This document shows, piece after piece, positions 16,571 through 26,250 of a stretch of 64,000 bases of DNA. Source of the stretch: Chitinophaga pinensis (GTDB lineage: Bacteria; Bacteroidota; Bacteroidia; Flavobacteriales_D; Crocinitomicaceae); contig CALPMT020000011.1 of the NCBI GenBank assembly GCA_943324745.2, forward strand, positions 38,971 through 102,970, given 5' to 3'. The notes under the pieces were generated by a model. It saw only the letters and a program-made list of their open reading frames with translations, did no database searches and was not told the origin of the DNA. Each line of letters starts with the position of its first letter. Within the stretch, counting starts at the first letter, position 1. The position numbers and the translations under genes are program-made.

Positions 16571-18130
16571 TCACTCAATACTCCTCTTCTTCCCATTTAT
16601 ATAAACCATCCCAATCACAAAACACACACCCGACACAATAATCGGATACCATAAACCTTCTAAATATGGTTTGTCAAATGGTAGTTTTGAACCAGTTGTT
16701 TCTGCTAGTGCATTCGCATCGTTTGCTTTCGATGCTAAATAGGTTGCTACTGCAGGCAACAAACCTCCAAACACCCCATTACCTATATGATAAGGCAAAG
16801 ACATAGAGGTATAGCGTATGTTTGTCGGGAACATCTCCACTAAAAATGCTGCGATTGGGCCATAAACCATAGTCACAAAAATCACTTGAAAAAACACCAT
16901 CCAAATCAAGGTCCATTTATCACTAGAATTAATTTCTATGGACGTTTTTACCTCTTCATGGATAACTACCTTTTCCCCTAAAATTTTAGCAAGTTGTAAC
17001 GTTTTTATATCCGTTTTCTTGGTTTGATCCGTATAAAAAGAAGTGGATGTAAAAACGGAATCCTTTAAGCCGGTTTTAGGATTTAAAACGAGACTAAAAG
17101 CTTCTGTATGTTTCCTTGAGACCTCTGTTTTATTTTTGATAGAAACTGTTTGATACATTTTTTCATAGATAGGGCGATATGCAAACATAGCTAACAACAT
17201 ACCTGCCATCATTATTTTTTTGCGTCCAATTTTATCAGAAAGTGCCCCAAATACGAGGAAAAAAGGAGTCCCCATCAATAAGGCAATCGCTATCAACATA
17301 TCCGACTGCATCTTATCGACCATACACACCTTCTCTATGAAACTCATTGCATAAAATTGACCCGTATACCAAACTACCCCCTGCCCCATCGTAGCTCCAA
17401 AAAGCGCTAATAGTACATATTTAAAATTCTGCTTGCTCCCAAAACTTTCCTTTAAAGGATTTTTTGAAATGTGTCCTTCAGCTTTTACTTTCGCAAACAA
17501 AGGTGATTCATCCATATTCTTACGAATCACATACGAAACAGCAACCATTATGATCGATACCCAAAACGGAACGCGCCATCCCCATTCATTAAATGCTTCT
17601 TTAGAAATCGCTAATCGAGTTCCCATGATTACTAACAACGAGATAAAAAGTCCAACTGTGGCTGTCGTTTGTATCCAAGAAGTCCAATACCCACGTTTAT
17701 TAGCAGGTGCATGCTCTGCCACATACGTAGCTGCTCCCCCATATTCTCCTCCCAATGCCAAACCTTGTAATAAACGCAACAGTAAAACCAATACCGGCGC
17801 CATAAATCCAATCGACTCGTAGGAAGGGATACATCCAATCATAAAGGTGGCACCTCCCATCAAGATGAGCGTGACCATAAATGTATATTTACGACCTATC
17901 AAATCACCCAAACGACCAAAAAACAATGCCCCGAAAGGTCTCACTACAAATCCAGCAGCAAAGGTCGCTAAGGTTGCTAAAAATGCCGCGGTAGGATTCT
18001 CTGAAGGGAAAAATTTGGTAGAAATAATGGTAGCCAAACTCCCGAAAATGTAGAAGTCATACCATTCAATCAACGTCCCTACAGAAGACGCCCCTATAAT
18101 TTTCCAAAGTCCTTTTGTCTCTGTTGCCAT
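16571..18130 (-). CDS. MFS transporter, metabolite:H+ symporter type
   Basis: A 519-residue MFS permease of the metabolite:proton symporter branch. The N-terminal WYDFYIFGSLA, the loop motif GRLGDLIGRKYTF and GLALGGEYGGA are typical. About twelve helices are present, with an inserted hydrophilic loop of roughly 90 residues (about 320-415) between helices 9 and 10, predicted to be periplasmic. Similar inserts occur in related Gram-negative symporters. The substrate, probably an organic acid or betaine-like compound, is not determinable. DUF6814 follows about 140 bases downstream. Confidence 0.85.
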   Translation of the reverse strand: MATETKGLWKIIGASSVGTLIEWYDFYIFGSLATIISTKFFPSENPTAAFLATLATFAAGFVVRPFGALFFGRLGDLIGRKYTFMVTLILMGGATFMIGCIPSYESIGFMAPVLVLLLRLLQGLALGGEYGGAATYVAEHAPANKRGYWTSWIQTTATVGLFISLLVIMGTRLAISKEAFNEWGWRVPFWVSIIMVAVSYVIRKNMDESPLFAKVKAEGHISKNPLKESFGSKQNFKYVLLALFGATMGQGVVWYTGQFYAMSFIEKVCMVDKMQSDMLIAIALLMGTPFFLVFGALSDKIGRKKIMMAGMLLAMFAYRPIYEKMYQTVSIKNKTEVSRKHTEAFSLVLNPKTGLKDSVFTSTSFYTDQTKKTDIKTLQLAKILGEKVVIHEEVKTSIEINSSDKWTLIWMVFFQVIFVTMVYGPIAAFLVEMFPTNIRYTSMSLPYHIGNGVFGGLLPAVATYLASKANDANALAETTGSKLPFDKPYLEGLWYPIIVSGVCFVIGMVYINGKKRSIE

Positions 18131-18214
18131 AAATATTTGTTAGTTATCTAATTACACGAATATAAAAAAAATATAATGAAAATTTCATATATAAAATCTA
18201 GTCTCAGGTGATTT

Positions 18215-18450
18215 TTAACACAAAGCCTCAAAGATTTTCACAAAGAAAACTAAGATTATGATTTTCTCCACCAAGTTAATTCTCTGAGAACCTCCGAGCC
18301 AAACAAACTAATACTTTGTGTATCTCCTAGCCTTTGAGTACTTCGTGTTAAAGCTCACCCCATTTTAAAAAAAAGCCTTAAAGATTTCCACAAAACACCC
18401 TAAGAATAAGATTATATCCACTAAGTTAACTTAAAGAGAACCTTTGAATC
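18215..18450. repeat. Two imperfect copies of an intergenic repeat
   Basis: The 420-base gap between the MFS gene and cca holds no gene. Two diverged copies of about 85 bases (near 18215-18300 and 18366-18450) share the order AAGCCT(C/T)AAAGATTT then CACAAA and a CC(A/C)A(C/A)(C/T)AAGTTAA block. Related wording (CTTTGTGAAAAT, AACACGAAGTAC) is seen at 3015-3135 and in the array at 63341. Confidence 0.55.
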
Positions 18451-18536
18451 AATCCAAGTTGTTCTTAGATGCTTTACATGGTTTGTCCTTCCCATTAACT
18501 TTCAATACATCACTTTCCACTCTCCTAAATCCTTCG

Positions 18537-18544
18537 TATATTTG
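18537..18544 (+). promoter_or_regulatory. -7 promoter element (TATATTTG) of cca
   Basis: TATATTTG ends 8 bases before the cca start codon, implying an almost leaderless transcript. Confidence 0.55.
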
Positions 18545-18552
18545 TCCCTCCT

Positions 18553-19974
18553 ATGAAAACACTCAATCTTAGCGACAAACTTAAACATCCTGTCTTCAAA
18601 GTTGCGGCACAAATCTGTCGCGAAAATAACGTCGAGGCATATGTTATAGGTGGTTTTGTTCGCGATTTACTTTTAGAAAGACCATCCAAGGATATTGACA
18701 TAGTTGTTATTGGTGATGGTGTTGACTATGCTAAAAAATGTGCAGAAACACTTCGCGTGAAAAAAGTTTCCATTTTCAAAACGTATGGAACAGCACAATT
18801 CAATTATAAAGACTTAGATGTAGAATTTGTTGGTGCGCGAAAAGAATCCTACACAGAAGACTCGCGAAATCCTTCTGTGAAAGCAGGAACATTACAAGAC
18901 GATCAATTACGCAGAGACTTCACTATAAATGCATTAGCAATCAGTTTGAATCCTAACAATTTTGGAGAATTAATTGATCCATTTAATGGATTAAAAGATT
19001 TAGAAGACGGAATTATTCGTACACCAATTGCACCAATTACCACTTATTCAGACGATCCGTTGAGAATGTTGCGCGCAATACGATTTGCAACGCAGTTAGA
19101 ATTCAAAATCGAACTCGCAAGTTTAGAAGCAATTTTAGCAAATGCAGAACGTTTAAAGATTATTACCCAAGAACGTATCACAGACGAATTAAATAAAATC
19201 ATCCTTTCTCAGGAACCTTCTCGCGGATTCAAATTACTGGACAGCACGAAGTTATTGCATCAATTTTTCCCAGAAATGATCGCTTTAAAAGGGGTAGAAA
19301 CAGTAAATGGAAAGTCGCACAAAGATAATTTCTACCATACCTTAGAAGTATTAGATAATATTGCACCCAACACGAAAGATTTGTGGTTGCGTTGGGCAGC
19401 AATCTTGCACGATATTGCCAAACCAAACACTAAACGTTTTGACCCAGTGGTTGGCTGGACCTTCCATGGTCACGAAGATTTTGGAGCACGTTTGACACCC
19501 AAAATTTTCAAAAAATTAAAATTACCCTTGGATTCCAAAATGAAATACGTGCAAAAATTAGTACGGCTTCACTTACGACCAATCGCTTTGGTTAAAGGAC
19601 ACGTGACTGATTCTGCTATTCGAAGATTATTATTTGAAGCGGGAGATGATATCGAGGATTTAATGACCCTTTGCAATGCAGATGTTACTTCCAAAAACGA
19701 AATGAAAGTTGTGAAGTTTCGGAAAAACTTTGAACTTGTTGGCCAAAAATTAAAAGATGTTGAAGAAAAAGACCGTGTTCGAAATTTTCAACCACCTATC
19801 TCTGGGGAATTAATCATGGAGTTATTTCAAATTGGACCATGTGCTGAAATTGGAACCTTGAAAACGAAAATTAAAGATGCAATTTTAGAAGGTATTATCG
19901 AAAACGAATATAATGCAGCATACACTTACTTGATGCAAATCGCAGAAGAAATTGGAATGAAAAAAGTTAAGTAG
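18553..19974 (+). CDS. cca: CCA tRNA nucleotidyltransferase with HD domain
   Basis: A 473-residue enzyme that adds or repairs the CCA end of tRNAs. The polymerase-beta-like head domain shows GGFVRDLLL (about 32-40) and the catalytic KDIDIVV, followed by LRRDFTINAL. A C-terminal HD domain is visible at ILHDIAKPNT with paired histidines, which adds phosphohydrolase activity in some homologues. It stands alone, with a promoter box directly upstream. Confidence 0.92.
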   Translation: MKTLNLSDKLKHPVFKVAAQICRENNVEAYVIGGFVRDLLLERPSKDIDIVVIGDGVDYAKKCAETLRVKKVSIFKTYGTAQFNYKDLDVEFVGARKESYTEDSRNPSVKAGTLQDDQLRRDFTINALAISLNPNNFGELIDPFNGLKDLEDGIIRTPIAPITTYSDDPLRMLRAIRFATQLEFKIELASLEAILANAERLKIITQERITDELNKIILSQEPSRGFKLLDSTKLLHQFFPEMIALKGVETVNGKSHKDNFYHTLEVLDNIAPNTKDLWLRWAAILHDIAKPNTKRFDPVVGWTFHGHEDFGARLTPKIFKKLKLPLDSKMKYVQKLVRLHLRPIALVKGHVTDSAIRRLLFEAGDDIEDLMTLCNADVTSKNEMKVVKFRKNFELVGQKLKDVEEKDRVRNFQPPISGELIMELFQIGPCAEIGTLKTKIKDAILEGIIENEYNAAYTYLMQIAEEIGMKKVK

Positions 19975-20132
19975 ATTATAAGACTAGTAGATAAAAGGAA
20001 AAAGACGTTAGCCTTCAATCAAAAAATATAAATTCTACCAATATGTCATTTGTAATCTTCCAACCTGCAATCCATAATCAAAAAAAAAACTTAATTTTAA
20101 CTAATATTCTAACACTTCAAAAGTAAACAACA

Positions 20133-20693
20133 ATGGGAGCATTTAAATTCCGTGTATTACTCGATACTGAAAAAGAAAGCGAAATCTTTCGCGACCTATT
20201 AATTAATGAAAACGACGATTTTGAAAGTCTATATAACGCTATCATCCAGTCTTTTAATTTTACTGGAGAAGAAATGGCTTCGTTTTACATCTCTAATGAC
20301 AATTGGGATAAAGGTCACGAAATCAGTTTAGTAGACTTAAATTATGGAGACGAATCAATTGATGAAAAAGCATCCATAATGTCTCAAGCGAAAATCAAAG
20401 ATTTCATCGAAGCAGCAGATCAAAAAATCATTTTGGTTTATGACTTCATGCGTATGTGGATATTCTTGATTGAATTAGTAGAAAAATTAGAAGATAACAT
20501 AGGAGCACCAGAAGTTGCTTTAGCAATAGGAATGGCTCCCCCAGAAGATTCTCGTAGTACAGGGATTGAAGACGTAGAAGAGGATCATCTATTTGACGAT
20601 GAAGAGTTCGACGAAGATGAAGATGATTTAGGTTTAGACGATTACGAAGACGGATATTCCGAAGAAGATTACTCAAGTTTTGACGATTATTAA
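20133..20693 (+). CDS. pRiA4b ORF-3-like (TnpR/IS1096 passenger) family protein
   Basis: A protein of 186 residues resembling the plasmid pRiA4b ORF-3 family, a fold found both as passenger of mobile elements and as a stand-alone chromosomal gene in Bacteroidota. Residues 1-125 form the domain; the last 40 are almost entirely acidic (for example FDDEEFDEDEDDLGLDDYED). It is followed 3 bases later by a methyltransferase gene. No transposase or element ends are nearby. Function unknown. Confidence 0.75.
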   Translation: MGAFKFRVLLDTEKESEIFRDLLINENDDFESLYNAIIQSFNFTGEEMASFYISNDNWDKGHEISLVDLNYGDESIDEKASIMSQAKIKDFIEAADQKIILVYDFMRMWIFLIELVEKLEDNIGAPEVALAIGMAPPEDSRSTGIEDVEEDHLFDDEEFDEDEDDLGLDDYEDGYSEEDYSSFDDY

Positions 20694-20696
20694 ATT

Positions 20697-21401
20697 ATGG
20701 AAAATTACGGAGACCCTATAGGGAAAGCAATTACAGACTTTTCAAGATCAAAAAGACCAGATGATATTATCGTTTGCTCAGAAATTTGCGAAGACGATAT
20801 CATTCCGATCGAAGTTCTTTTTCGTAACGAAGATGAAATGCCAGAATTAGAGGTGTTAGCTCTACAAAATGCTACAGGAAAAATACTTGACGTTGGCGCA
20901 GGTGCAGGTACACATGCAAACTACCTGCAAAACATGGGTAAAGATGTAACTGCGATTGATATTTCAGAAGGTGCTGTTACTTTTATGCAAACTCAAGGAT
21001 TAAAAAGTAAAAAAATAAATTTCTTTGACTTAAAAGACGAGAAGTTCGATACCATTTTAATGCTTATGAACGGGATCGGTATTGCTGGGACACTTTCTAA
21101 TTTAGAAAACACCTTAGCACATGCTAAATCTTTATTAAATCCTGGAGGTAAAATCTTATGTGACTCATCCGACATCAAGTATTTATACGAAGATGAAGAT
21201 GGATCCTTATGGGTAAATTTAAACCAAGAATACTATGGTAATTTCCGTTTCCAAATGAAATACAAAAAGGAAACAGGTCCTTGGTTTGATTGGTTGTACG
21301 TAGATTTCGACTCTCTTTTTAACGCTGCAAAAAACGTAGGTTTAAAAGCAAAACGTTTGTACGATAAAGACGATAATTTCCTAGCAGAGATCACGAATTG
21401 A
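20697..21401 (+). CDS. Class I SAM-dependent methyltransferase
   Basis: A 234-residue methyltransferase. SAM-binding motif I is ILDVGAGAGTHANYL (63-77), with the acidic motif II residue in VTAIDIS. The substrate is not evident. It is probably cotranscribed with the pRiA4b-like gene upstream. A repeat-filled gap of about 600 bases follows. Confidence 0.82.
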   Translation: MENYGDPIGKAITDFSRSKRPDDIIVCSEICEDDIIPIEVLFRNEDEMPELEVLALQNATGKILDVGAGAGTHANYLQNMGKDVTAIDISEGAVTFMQTQGLKSKKINFFDLKDEKFDTILMLMNGIGIAGTLSNLENTLAHAKSLLNPGGKILCDSSDIKYLYEDEDGSLWVNLNQEYYGNFRFQMKYKKETGPWFDWLYVDFDSLFNAAKNVGLKAKRLYDKDDNFLAEITN

Positions 21402-21565
21402 TTTATATAACTAAACTTTTTAACCATTAAGAAGTTAAGAAATTTAGAGTCCAGTTAGATTTAGGCTGCTTTGCATATCATTAGGAAAATAAAAGTTGAT
21501 ATTCGATATTACACATATAGAGGAAAACAAAAATCTCTTACTAAACTTTACTCCAAGATATCCAA

Positions 21566-22009
21566 CCGTCCTTAATTTCTCAATGTTCTCAATGGTAAAA
21601 AACTAACAACCCTACAAAATTGAACAAAGTGAAATATCTTAATAAACTAAACTACTATTACGACCAACCGTACTTAATTTCTCAATGTTCTCAATGGTAA
21701 AAAACTAACAATCTTACAAAATTGAACAAAGTGAAATATCTTAATAAACTAAACTACTATTACGACAACCGTCCTTAATTTCTCAATGTTCTCAATGGTA
21801 AAAAACTAACAACCCTACAAAATTGAACAAAGTGAAATATCTTAATAAACTAAACAACTATTACGACCAACCGTCCTTAATTTCTCAATGTTCTCAATGG
21901 TAAAAAACTAACAATCTTACAAAATTGAACAAAGTGAAATATCTTAATAATCTCTATCACTATAAAATCAATCGTCCTTAAATCCTCAATTTTCTCAATG
22001 GTAAAAAAC
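21566..22009 (+). repeat. Tandem repeat array C (4 full units of about 101 bp plus a partial)
   Basis: Units begin at about 21566, 21668, 21769, 21871 and 21972 (partial). Each has CTTAATTTCTCAAT, then TTCTCAATGGTAAAAAACT, then AAATTGAACAAAGTGAAAT. It is the same family as arrays A and B. The final partial unit runs directly into the start codon of the FKBP lipoprotein, and its ATGGTAAAAAAC is in frame with that gene. The preceding 21402-21565 contains a diverged copy of the start (CCATTAAGAAGTTAAG). Confidence 0.85.
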
Positions 22010-22462
22010 ATGAAACAGTTACTTTTTATTCTATTAACCACCTTCCTATTGGCTTCCTGTAAAACCTACTCTGAGGACGATAAAATAACGATCAATACCA
22101 AAATTGAATCCTACCTTAAAAAAGACACTACGCATTACCAAAAATCAGAATCTGGTCTACACTATTTCATTGAGAAAGAAGGAACTGGAGGAAATATTAA
22201 ATTTACAGACGAAATCAAAATCAACTACCAAGGAAAATTATTGAATGGACACATATTCGACGGAGAGCATAAAAAGAATCCGATTTCATTTAAAGTCGCA
22301 GATCTGATTGAAGGTTGGAAGGAAGGAATGCTGTATTTAAAGAAAGGTGGTAAAGCAAAACTGATTATCCCTCCTTATTTAGGCTATGGAGATTATGACT
22401 TAGAAAAAATCCCTCCACATTCGGTATTGGTATTTGATGTAGAGGTGGTAGATGTGAAGTAA
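22010..22462 (+). CDS. FKBP-type peptidyl-prolyl isomerase lipoprotein
   Basis: A protein of 150 residues. MKQLLFILLTTFLLASC is a lipoprotein signal with the cysteine at 17. The FKBP domain (about 45-150) shows VDF-box equivalents: INYQGKLLNGHIFD, IEGWKEGMLYLKKGGKA and IPPYLGYGD. It assists folding of envelope proteins in the periplasm. A start 12 bases upstream (21998) is supplied by the repeat and would spoil the signal peptide N-terminus only slightly; 22010 is preferred. Confidence 0.88.
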   Translation: MKQLLFILLTTFLLASCKTYSEDDKITINTKIESYLKKDTTHYQKSESGLHYFIEKEGTGGNIKFTDEIKINYQGKLLNGHIFDGEHKKNPISFKVADLIEGWKEGMLYLKKGGKAKLIIPPYLGYGDYDLEKIPPHSVLVFDVEVVDVK

Positions 22463-22613
22463 ATACTATCACAAAATTAAAGTTAATAACTGTTGAATTA
22501 TTATCTCCTTGATAACTTTCGATTGTAAGAATTTTATTCCAAATTTGTATTGTTAAAAAATAGAAATAATCACGATTTAATTCTCTGTATTTAAATCGAA
22601 AACAATACAAACT

Positions 22614-23681
22614 ATGAAGCATAACTTCGGCGCAGGACCATGCATCCTTCCACAAAACGTTTTCAAACAAGCTGCTGATGCAGTGTTAGATTTTAACGGA
22701 CTTTCTATCTTAGAAGTTTCTCACCGTCACAAAGATTTCGTAGCCGTGATGGACGAAGCGATTGATCTAGTGAAAAAAGCATTGAATGTTCCTGCTGGGT
22801 ATTCTGTTGGATTTTTACAAGGTGGCGCTACCCTAGGATTTACCATAGTTGCACTAAACATGATGCGTGAAAACAAAAAAGCGGCTTACTTAAATACAGG
22901 TACGTGGGCTAGCGGTGCAATCAAAGAGGCGAAAAAAGTTGGTGTAGAAGTTACAGTGGTAGGCTCTTCCGAAGACCAAGGATTTACGTATATTCCTAAA
23001 GATTTTTCTGTACCTGCTGGGTTGGATTATTTCCACTACACATCTAATAACACGATTTACGGAACACAATTCCATGCTTTACCAAAAACAGATTTACCTA
23101 TCGTTTGTGATATGTCTTCTGATATTTTCTCAAAAGAAATCAATGTAGCTGATTACGATTTAATTTATGCTGGTGCTCAAAAGAACTTAGGTCCTGCTGG
23201 AGCAACTTTATACATCGTGAAAGACGAGGTGTTAGGTAAATCTACCTCTCCTTTTATGCCTACTTACTTAGATTTAAAGCAACACATTGAAAAAGAATCG
23301 ATGTTGAATACTCCTCCTGTATTTGCCGTATATGTTGCGATGTTAAACCTTCGTGATTTACTAGCAAATGGTGGTGTTAAAGCGAAAGAAGTTGAAAACA
23401 ATGCAAAAGCTACATTATTATACAACGAAATTGATTCTAATCCACTATTCTTCGGGACTGTAGCTACAGAAGATCGTTCAAAAATGAATGTTACGTTCAA
23501 ATTACACAACGAAGCATTAGCTGAAGAATTTGACAAAGCTTGGAAAGCAGCAGGAATTGTTGGTCTTCCTGGTCACCGTTCGGTTGGTGGTTATAGAGCT
23601 TCTATGTACAACGCATTACCAATAGAAAGTGTACAAGTATTGGTAGATGTAATGAAAGATTTCGCAACAAAAAACGCATAA
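22614..23681 (+). CDS. serC: Phosphoserine aminotransferase
   Basis: A 355-residue PLP enzyme that makes 3-phosphoserine from 3-phosphohydroxypyruvate in serine synthesis. The N-terminus FGAGPCILP and the PLP-lysine region YAGAQKNLGPAG are clear, as is HRSVGGYRASMYNA near the C-terminus. It is followed 3 bases later by the dehydrogenase that makes its substrate, forming a serine operon. Confidence 0.94.
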   Translation: MKHNFGAGPCILPQNVFKQAADAVLDFNGLSILEVSHRHKDFVAVMDEAIDLVKKALNVPAGYSVGFLQGGATLGFTIVALNMMRENKKAAYLNTGTWASGAIKEAKKVGVEVTVVGSSEDQGFTYIPKDFSVPAGLDYFHYTSNNTIYGTQFHALPKTDLPIVCDMSSDIFSKEINVADYDLIYAGAQKNLGPAGATLYIVKDEVLGKSTSPFMPTYLDLKQHIEKESMLNTPPVFAVYVAMLNLRDLLANGGVKAKEVENNAKATLLYNEIDSNPLFFGTVATEDRSKMNVTFKLHNEALAEEFDKAWKAAGIVGLPGHRSVGGYRASMYNALPIESVQVLVDVMKDFATKNA

Positions 23682-23684
23682 GAG

Positions 23685-24647
23685 ATGAAAATATTAGCAA
23701 ACGACGGAATTTCTGACGAAGGAAAAAAAGCATTAGAACTTGCTGGTTATACGGTAATAACGGATAAAGTGAATCAGGAAGATTTAGCGACAAAAGTAAA
23801 CGAAGAGAACTATGAAATCGTGTTGGTACGAAGTGCAACAACGGTTCGTAAAGAGGTAATAGACGCATGCCCAGGATTGAAATTAATCGGTCGTGGTGGT
23901 GTTGGTATGGACAATATTGACGTAGCATACGCACGTGAAAATGGTAGAACGGTCATCAATACTCCAGCATCTTCTTCTCAGTCGGTAGCAGAATTAGTTA
24001 TGGGACAATTATTCGCTGTCTCTCGTTTCTTGAACGACTCATACAAAAACATCGAAACGGGTGATTTTAACACCTTGAAGAAAAACTATGCAAAAGGCGT
24101 AGAGCTTCGTGGGAAAACGTTAGGAATCATCGGATTTGGTCGTATTGGTCAATCGTTAGCTTCCTATGCTTTAGCCATTGGAATGAATGTTAGAGCTTTG
24201 GAAATTGAGAAAAAAGAAGTAGAAATTGAACTAGCTGAAATTAAAGGATTTGGCACACCAAAAGTGAAAATCCAAGTAGAAAATGATTGGGCTACTTTCT
24301 TACCTGCTTGTGATTACATTTCCATCCATGTACCAAAACAAGCAAATGGTGAAGCTGTGATAGGAGAAGCACAATTTGATCAAATGAAAAAAGGAGTACG
24401 TATAGTAAACGCTGCTCGTGGAGGAGTTATTCAAGAGGATGATTTGATTACAGCATTAGATAGCGGTAAAGTTTCATTTGCAGCATTAGATGTATTCGAA
24501 AACGAACCAACACCATCTAAAGCATTGTTATCCCACCCTAAAATTGCAGCAACTCCACATATTGGAGCAGCAACATTAGAAGCGCAAGATCGCATCGGAT
24601 TAGAATTAGCGAATTTAATCATCGCACAATTCGGGACATTTAATTAA
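23685..24647 (+). CDS. serA: D-2-hydroxyacid dehydrogenase, probable 3-phosphoglycerate dehydrogenase
   Basis: A 320-residue NAD-dependent dehydrogenase without the C-terminal ACT domain of long SerA forms. NAD-binding GFGRIGQSLA, the catalytic-arginine segment NAARGG and the histidine in PHIGAAT are present. Position directly after serC argues for 3-phosphoglycerate oxidation, the first step of serine synthesis. Lack of ACT suggests no serine feedback through that domain. A terminator follows. Confidence 0.88.
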   Translation: MKILANDGISDEGKKALELAGYTVITDKVNQEDLATKVNEENYEIVLVRSATTVRKEVIDACPGLKLIGRGGVGMDNIDVAYARENGRTVINTPASSSQSVAELVMGQLFAVSRFLNDSYKNIETGDFNTLKKNYAKGVELRGKTLGIIGFGRIGQSLASYALAIGMNVRALEIEKKEVEIELAEIKGFGTPKVKIQVENDWATFLPACDYISIHVPKQANGEAVIGEAQFDQMKKGVRIVNAARGGVIQEDDLITALDSGKVSFAALDVFENEPTPSKALLSHPKIAATPHIGAATLEAQDRIGLELANLIIAQFGTFN

Positions 24648-24666
24648 TAAACATTAAAATAAAATG

Positions 24667-24697
24667 AAAAAGGTCATCAGTTACGATGACCTTTTTT
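24667..24697. terminator. Strong terminator after serC-serA
   Basis: A perfect 12-bp stem (AAAAAGGTCATC / GATGACCTTTTT) with a 6-base loop. A- and T-runs on both sides let it work in both directions, for serA and for the convergent gene that ends at 24760. Confidence 0.9.
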
Positions 24698-24759
24698 GAT
24701 TTGGAAAAGTAAAGTCGTAATATATTAAATTTACCACTTCAAATAAAAAAAAACAGTAA

Positions 24760-26190
24760 TTAATTAAACTTCCTTATCGCCCTTACGAAATGCTTTGTTG
24801 ACTTGTCTGCCTCTCCTGAATTCCCACCTAAAAAACCATAACGGTAAGCAGTATTGGCATCTTTCTGGTTGGAAGACCAATAATATCCAGAGGAGAATTT
24901 CTCTAAATCTGAAATTTTTACATTCTTGTACATGATAGCCAACTCATCCATGGATGGTAAAAACCAGTCACTATAGGTTCCGTAAACTAAATCTTCACAT
25001 AATTTTGCAGCACTTTCACCAGTACAAGCATTTACAATTGCTTGCGAATTTGCTATTCCACCTCCAATACCGGTATTTGTTGCGCCTGAAATATTTACAC
25101 CTGTACATCCCCATGAACATGATGAACTCAAATCATAAGTTGTTACGATTAATCCCCCACCTCCAGTTGGGTTTAAATAAAAAAGCTTTCCACCTTTATA
25201 CTCCATTCCAATATAAAGTTTTGAAACAACAGTTTTAAAAGAAAACACACTACCATAACTTGTTCCTTCACTAGTTGTTGCATAGGAACGACAATAATAC
25301 GTTGTAAACGGTGTCAAACCAGACATAGTTGAAACAAATGAGCCTAATCCACTACCGTCTGAGGTGAAATTATCATTTATAGTAGGAGAAGGATGTGTTG
25401 CCCAGCACATCCCACGCGCTAGAATTGGAATTCCTCCATTACTAAGTACTTCTCCACCACTTACTGCAGATGTAGAATCAATTTCTGTTACTTGAGAAGT
25501 ACGAATTTTAGGTTTTGCACGATCAATCTTCACTTGAATTTCTTCACCATAAGCGACGCCAAAAGAATTTATTGCATACGAACTAACATAATAGATGACA
25601 CCCAACTCAAATACAAAATCACCACTAAATGGTGACGTTAAAGATTTTGAAAGAATCTTATTATCAGAAATTGAGGGTCCTTTTTTTAACGCATACACAA
25701 ATCCACTCTCTGTTACTTCACTTCCACCAGGATGTAATACTTCTCCATTTAATACCAACTTCATCCCTAAAGTATCTAGATTACTTAATGCATTTGTTTT
25801 AACCAAAGGAGTAGTAGAAGAATAATATGGATTCGTTGTAAATGTTCTTTCTTCACCATAAGCGATACCCTTGGTGTTTTTGGCAAATGCCCTAACATGA
25901 TAAGTAGTATTTGCTTTTAATCCCTCTAACCTACTAGTAAATTCTCCAGTTCCTGCTCCATCTTGTGTATAGGAAGCATTAGATAGCGATGGACCAGAAT
26001 TCAAGCCATAACAAACACCTCTCAATGCAATTGCAGAACCTCCATCATTCAAAACATTTCCTCCCGAATACGCAGTGTTAACTGAAATCGAGCTGATCGA
26101 AGTAGTGGTTACTTCCAAATTGTTTTTCTTACAAGAAACAGATGTCCAAATAAAAAAAAGACTAACAAAAAGAAGAGAGAAATAGTTCAC
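24760..26190 (-). CDS. Surface lipoprotein with fibronectin-III-like repeats and a DUF1566-like domain
   Basis: A 476-residue protein starting at GTG, with a lipoprotein signal (FFIWTSVSC, cysteine 20). Three similar modules (about 25-120, 125-225, 230-322) share GGxVLxxGG, RGxCxxxxxxP and TTYYxRxYA-like wording and resemble fibronectin type III repeats. The C-terminal 150 residues (WFLPSMDELAIMYKN, YYWSSNQ) resemble DUF1566, a C-type-lectin-related domain of bacterial surface proteins. Likely a cell-surface adhesin or binding protein. No partner genes adjoin it. Confidence 0.78.
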   Translation of the reverse strand: MNYFSLLFVSLFFIWTSVSCKKNNLEVTTTSISSISVNTAYSGGNVLNDGGSAIALRGVCYGLNSGPSLSNASYTQDGAGTGEFTSRLEGLKANTTYHVRAFAKNTKGIAYGEERTFTTNPYYSSTTPLVKTNALSNLDTLGMKLVLNGEVLHPGGSEVTESGFVYALKKGPSISDNKILSKSLTSPFSGDFVFELGVIYYVSSYAINSFGVAYGEEIQVKIDRAKPKIRTSQVTEIDSTSAVSGGEVLSNGGIPILARGMCWATHPSPTINDNFTSDGSGLGSFVSTMSGLTPFTTYYCRSYATTSEGTSYGSVFSFKTVVSKLYIGMEYKGGKLFYLNPTGGGGLIVTTYDLSSSCSWGCTGVNISGATNTGIGGGIANSQAIVNACTGESAAKLCEDLVYGTYSDWFLPSMDELAIMYKNVKISDLEKFSSGYYWSSNQKDANTAYRYGFLGGNSGEADKSTKHFVRAIRKFN

Positions 26191-26209
26191 GACGTATCTT
26201 GTTTATAAT

Positions 26210-26217
26210 CAAATATA
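26210..26217 (-). promoter_or_regulatory. -7 promoter element (TATATTTG, minus strand)
   Basis: CAAATATA on the plus strand reads TATATTTG on the minus strand, about 20 bases before the GTG start of the surface lipoprotein. It supports that GTG as the true start, since no ATG lies between. Confidence 0.55.
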
Positions 26218-26250
26218 CAGATTATACGATAAATTCACAAATAAGTTCTT

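Noticed and set aside
20133..20693. Transposon passenger
   Set aside because: The pRiA4b ORF-3-like protein could suggest a mobile element, but no transposase, terminal inverted repeats or target duplication is visible.
21566..22009. CRISPR array at 21.6 kb
   Set aside because: Units of about 101 bases are alike over their full length; there are no unique spacers.
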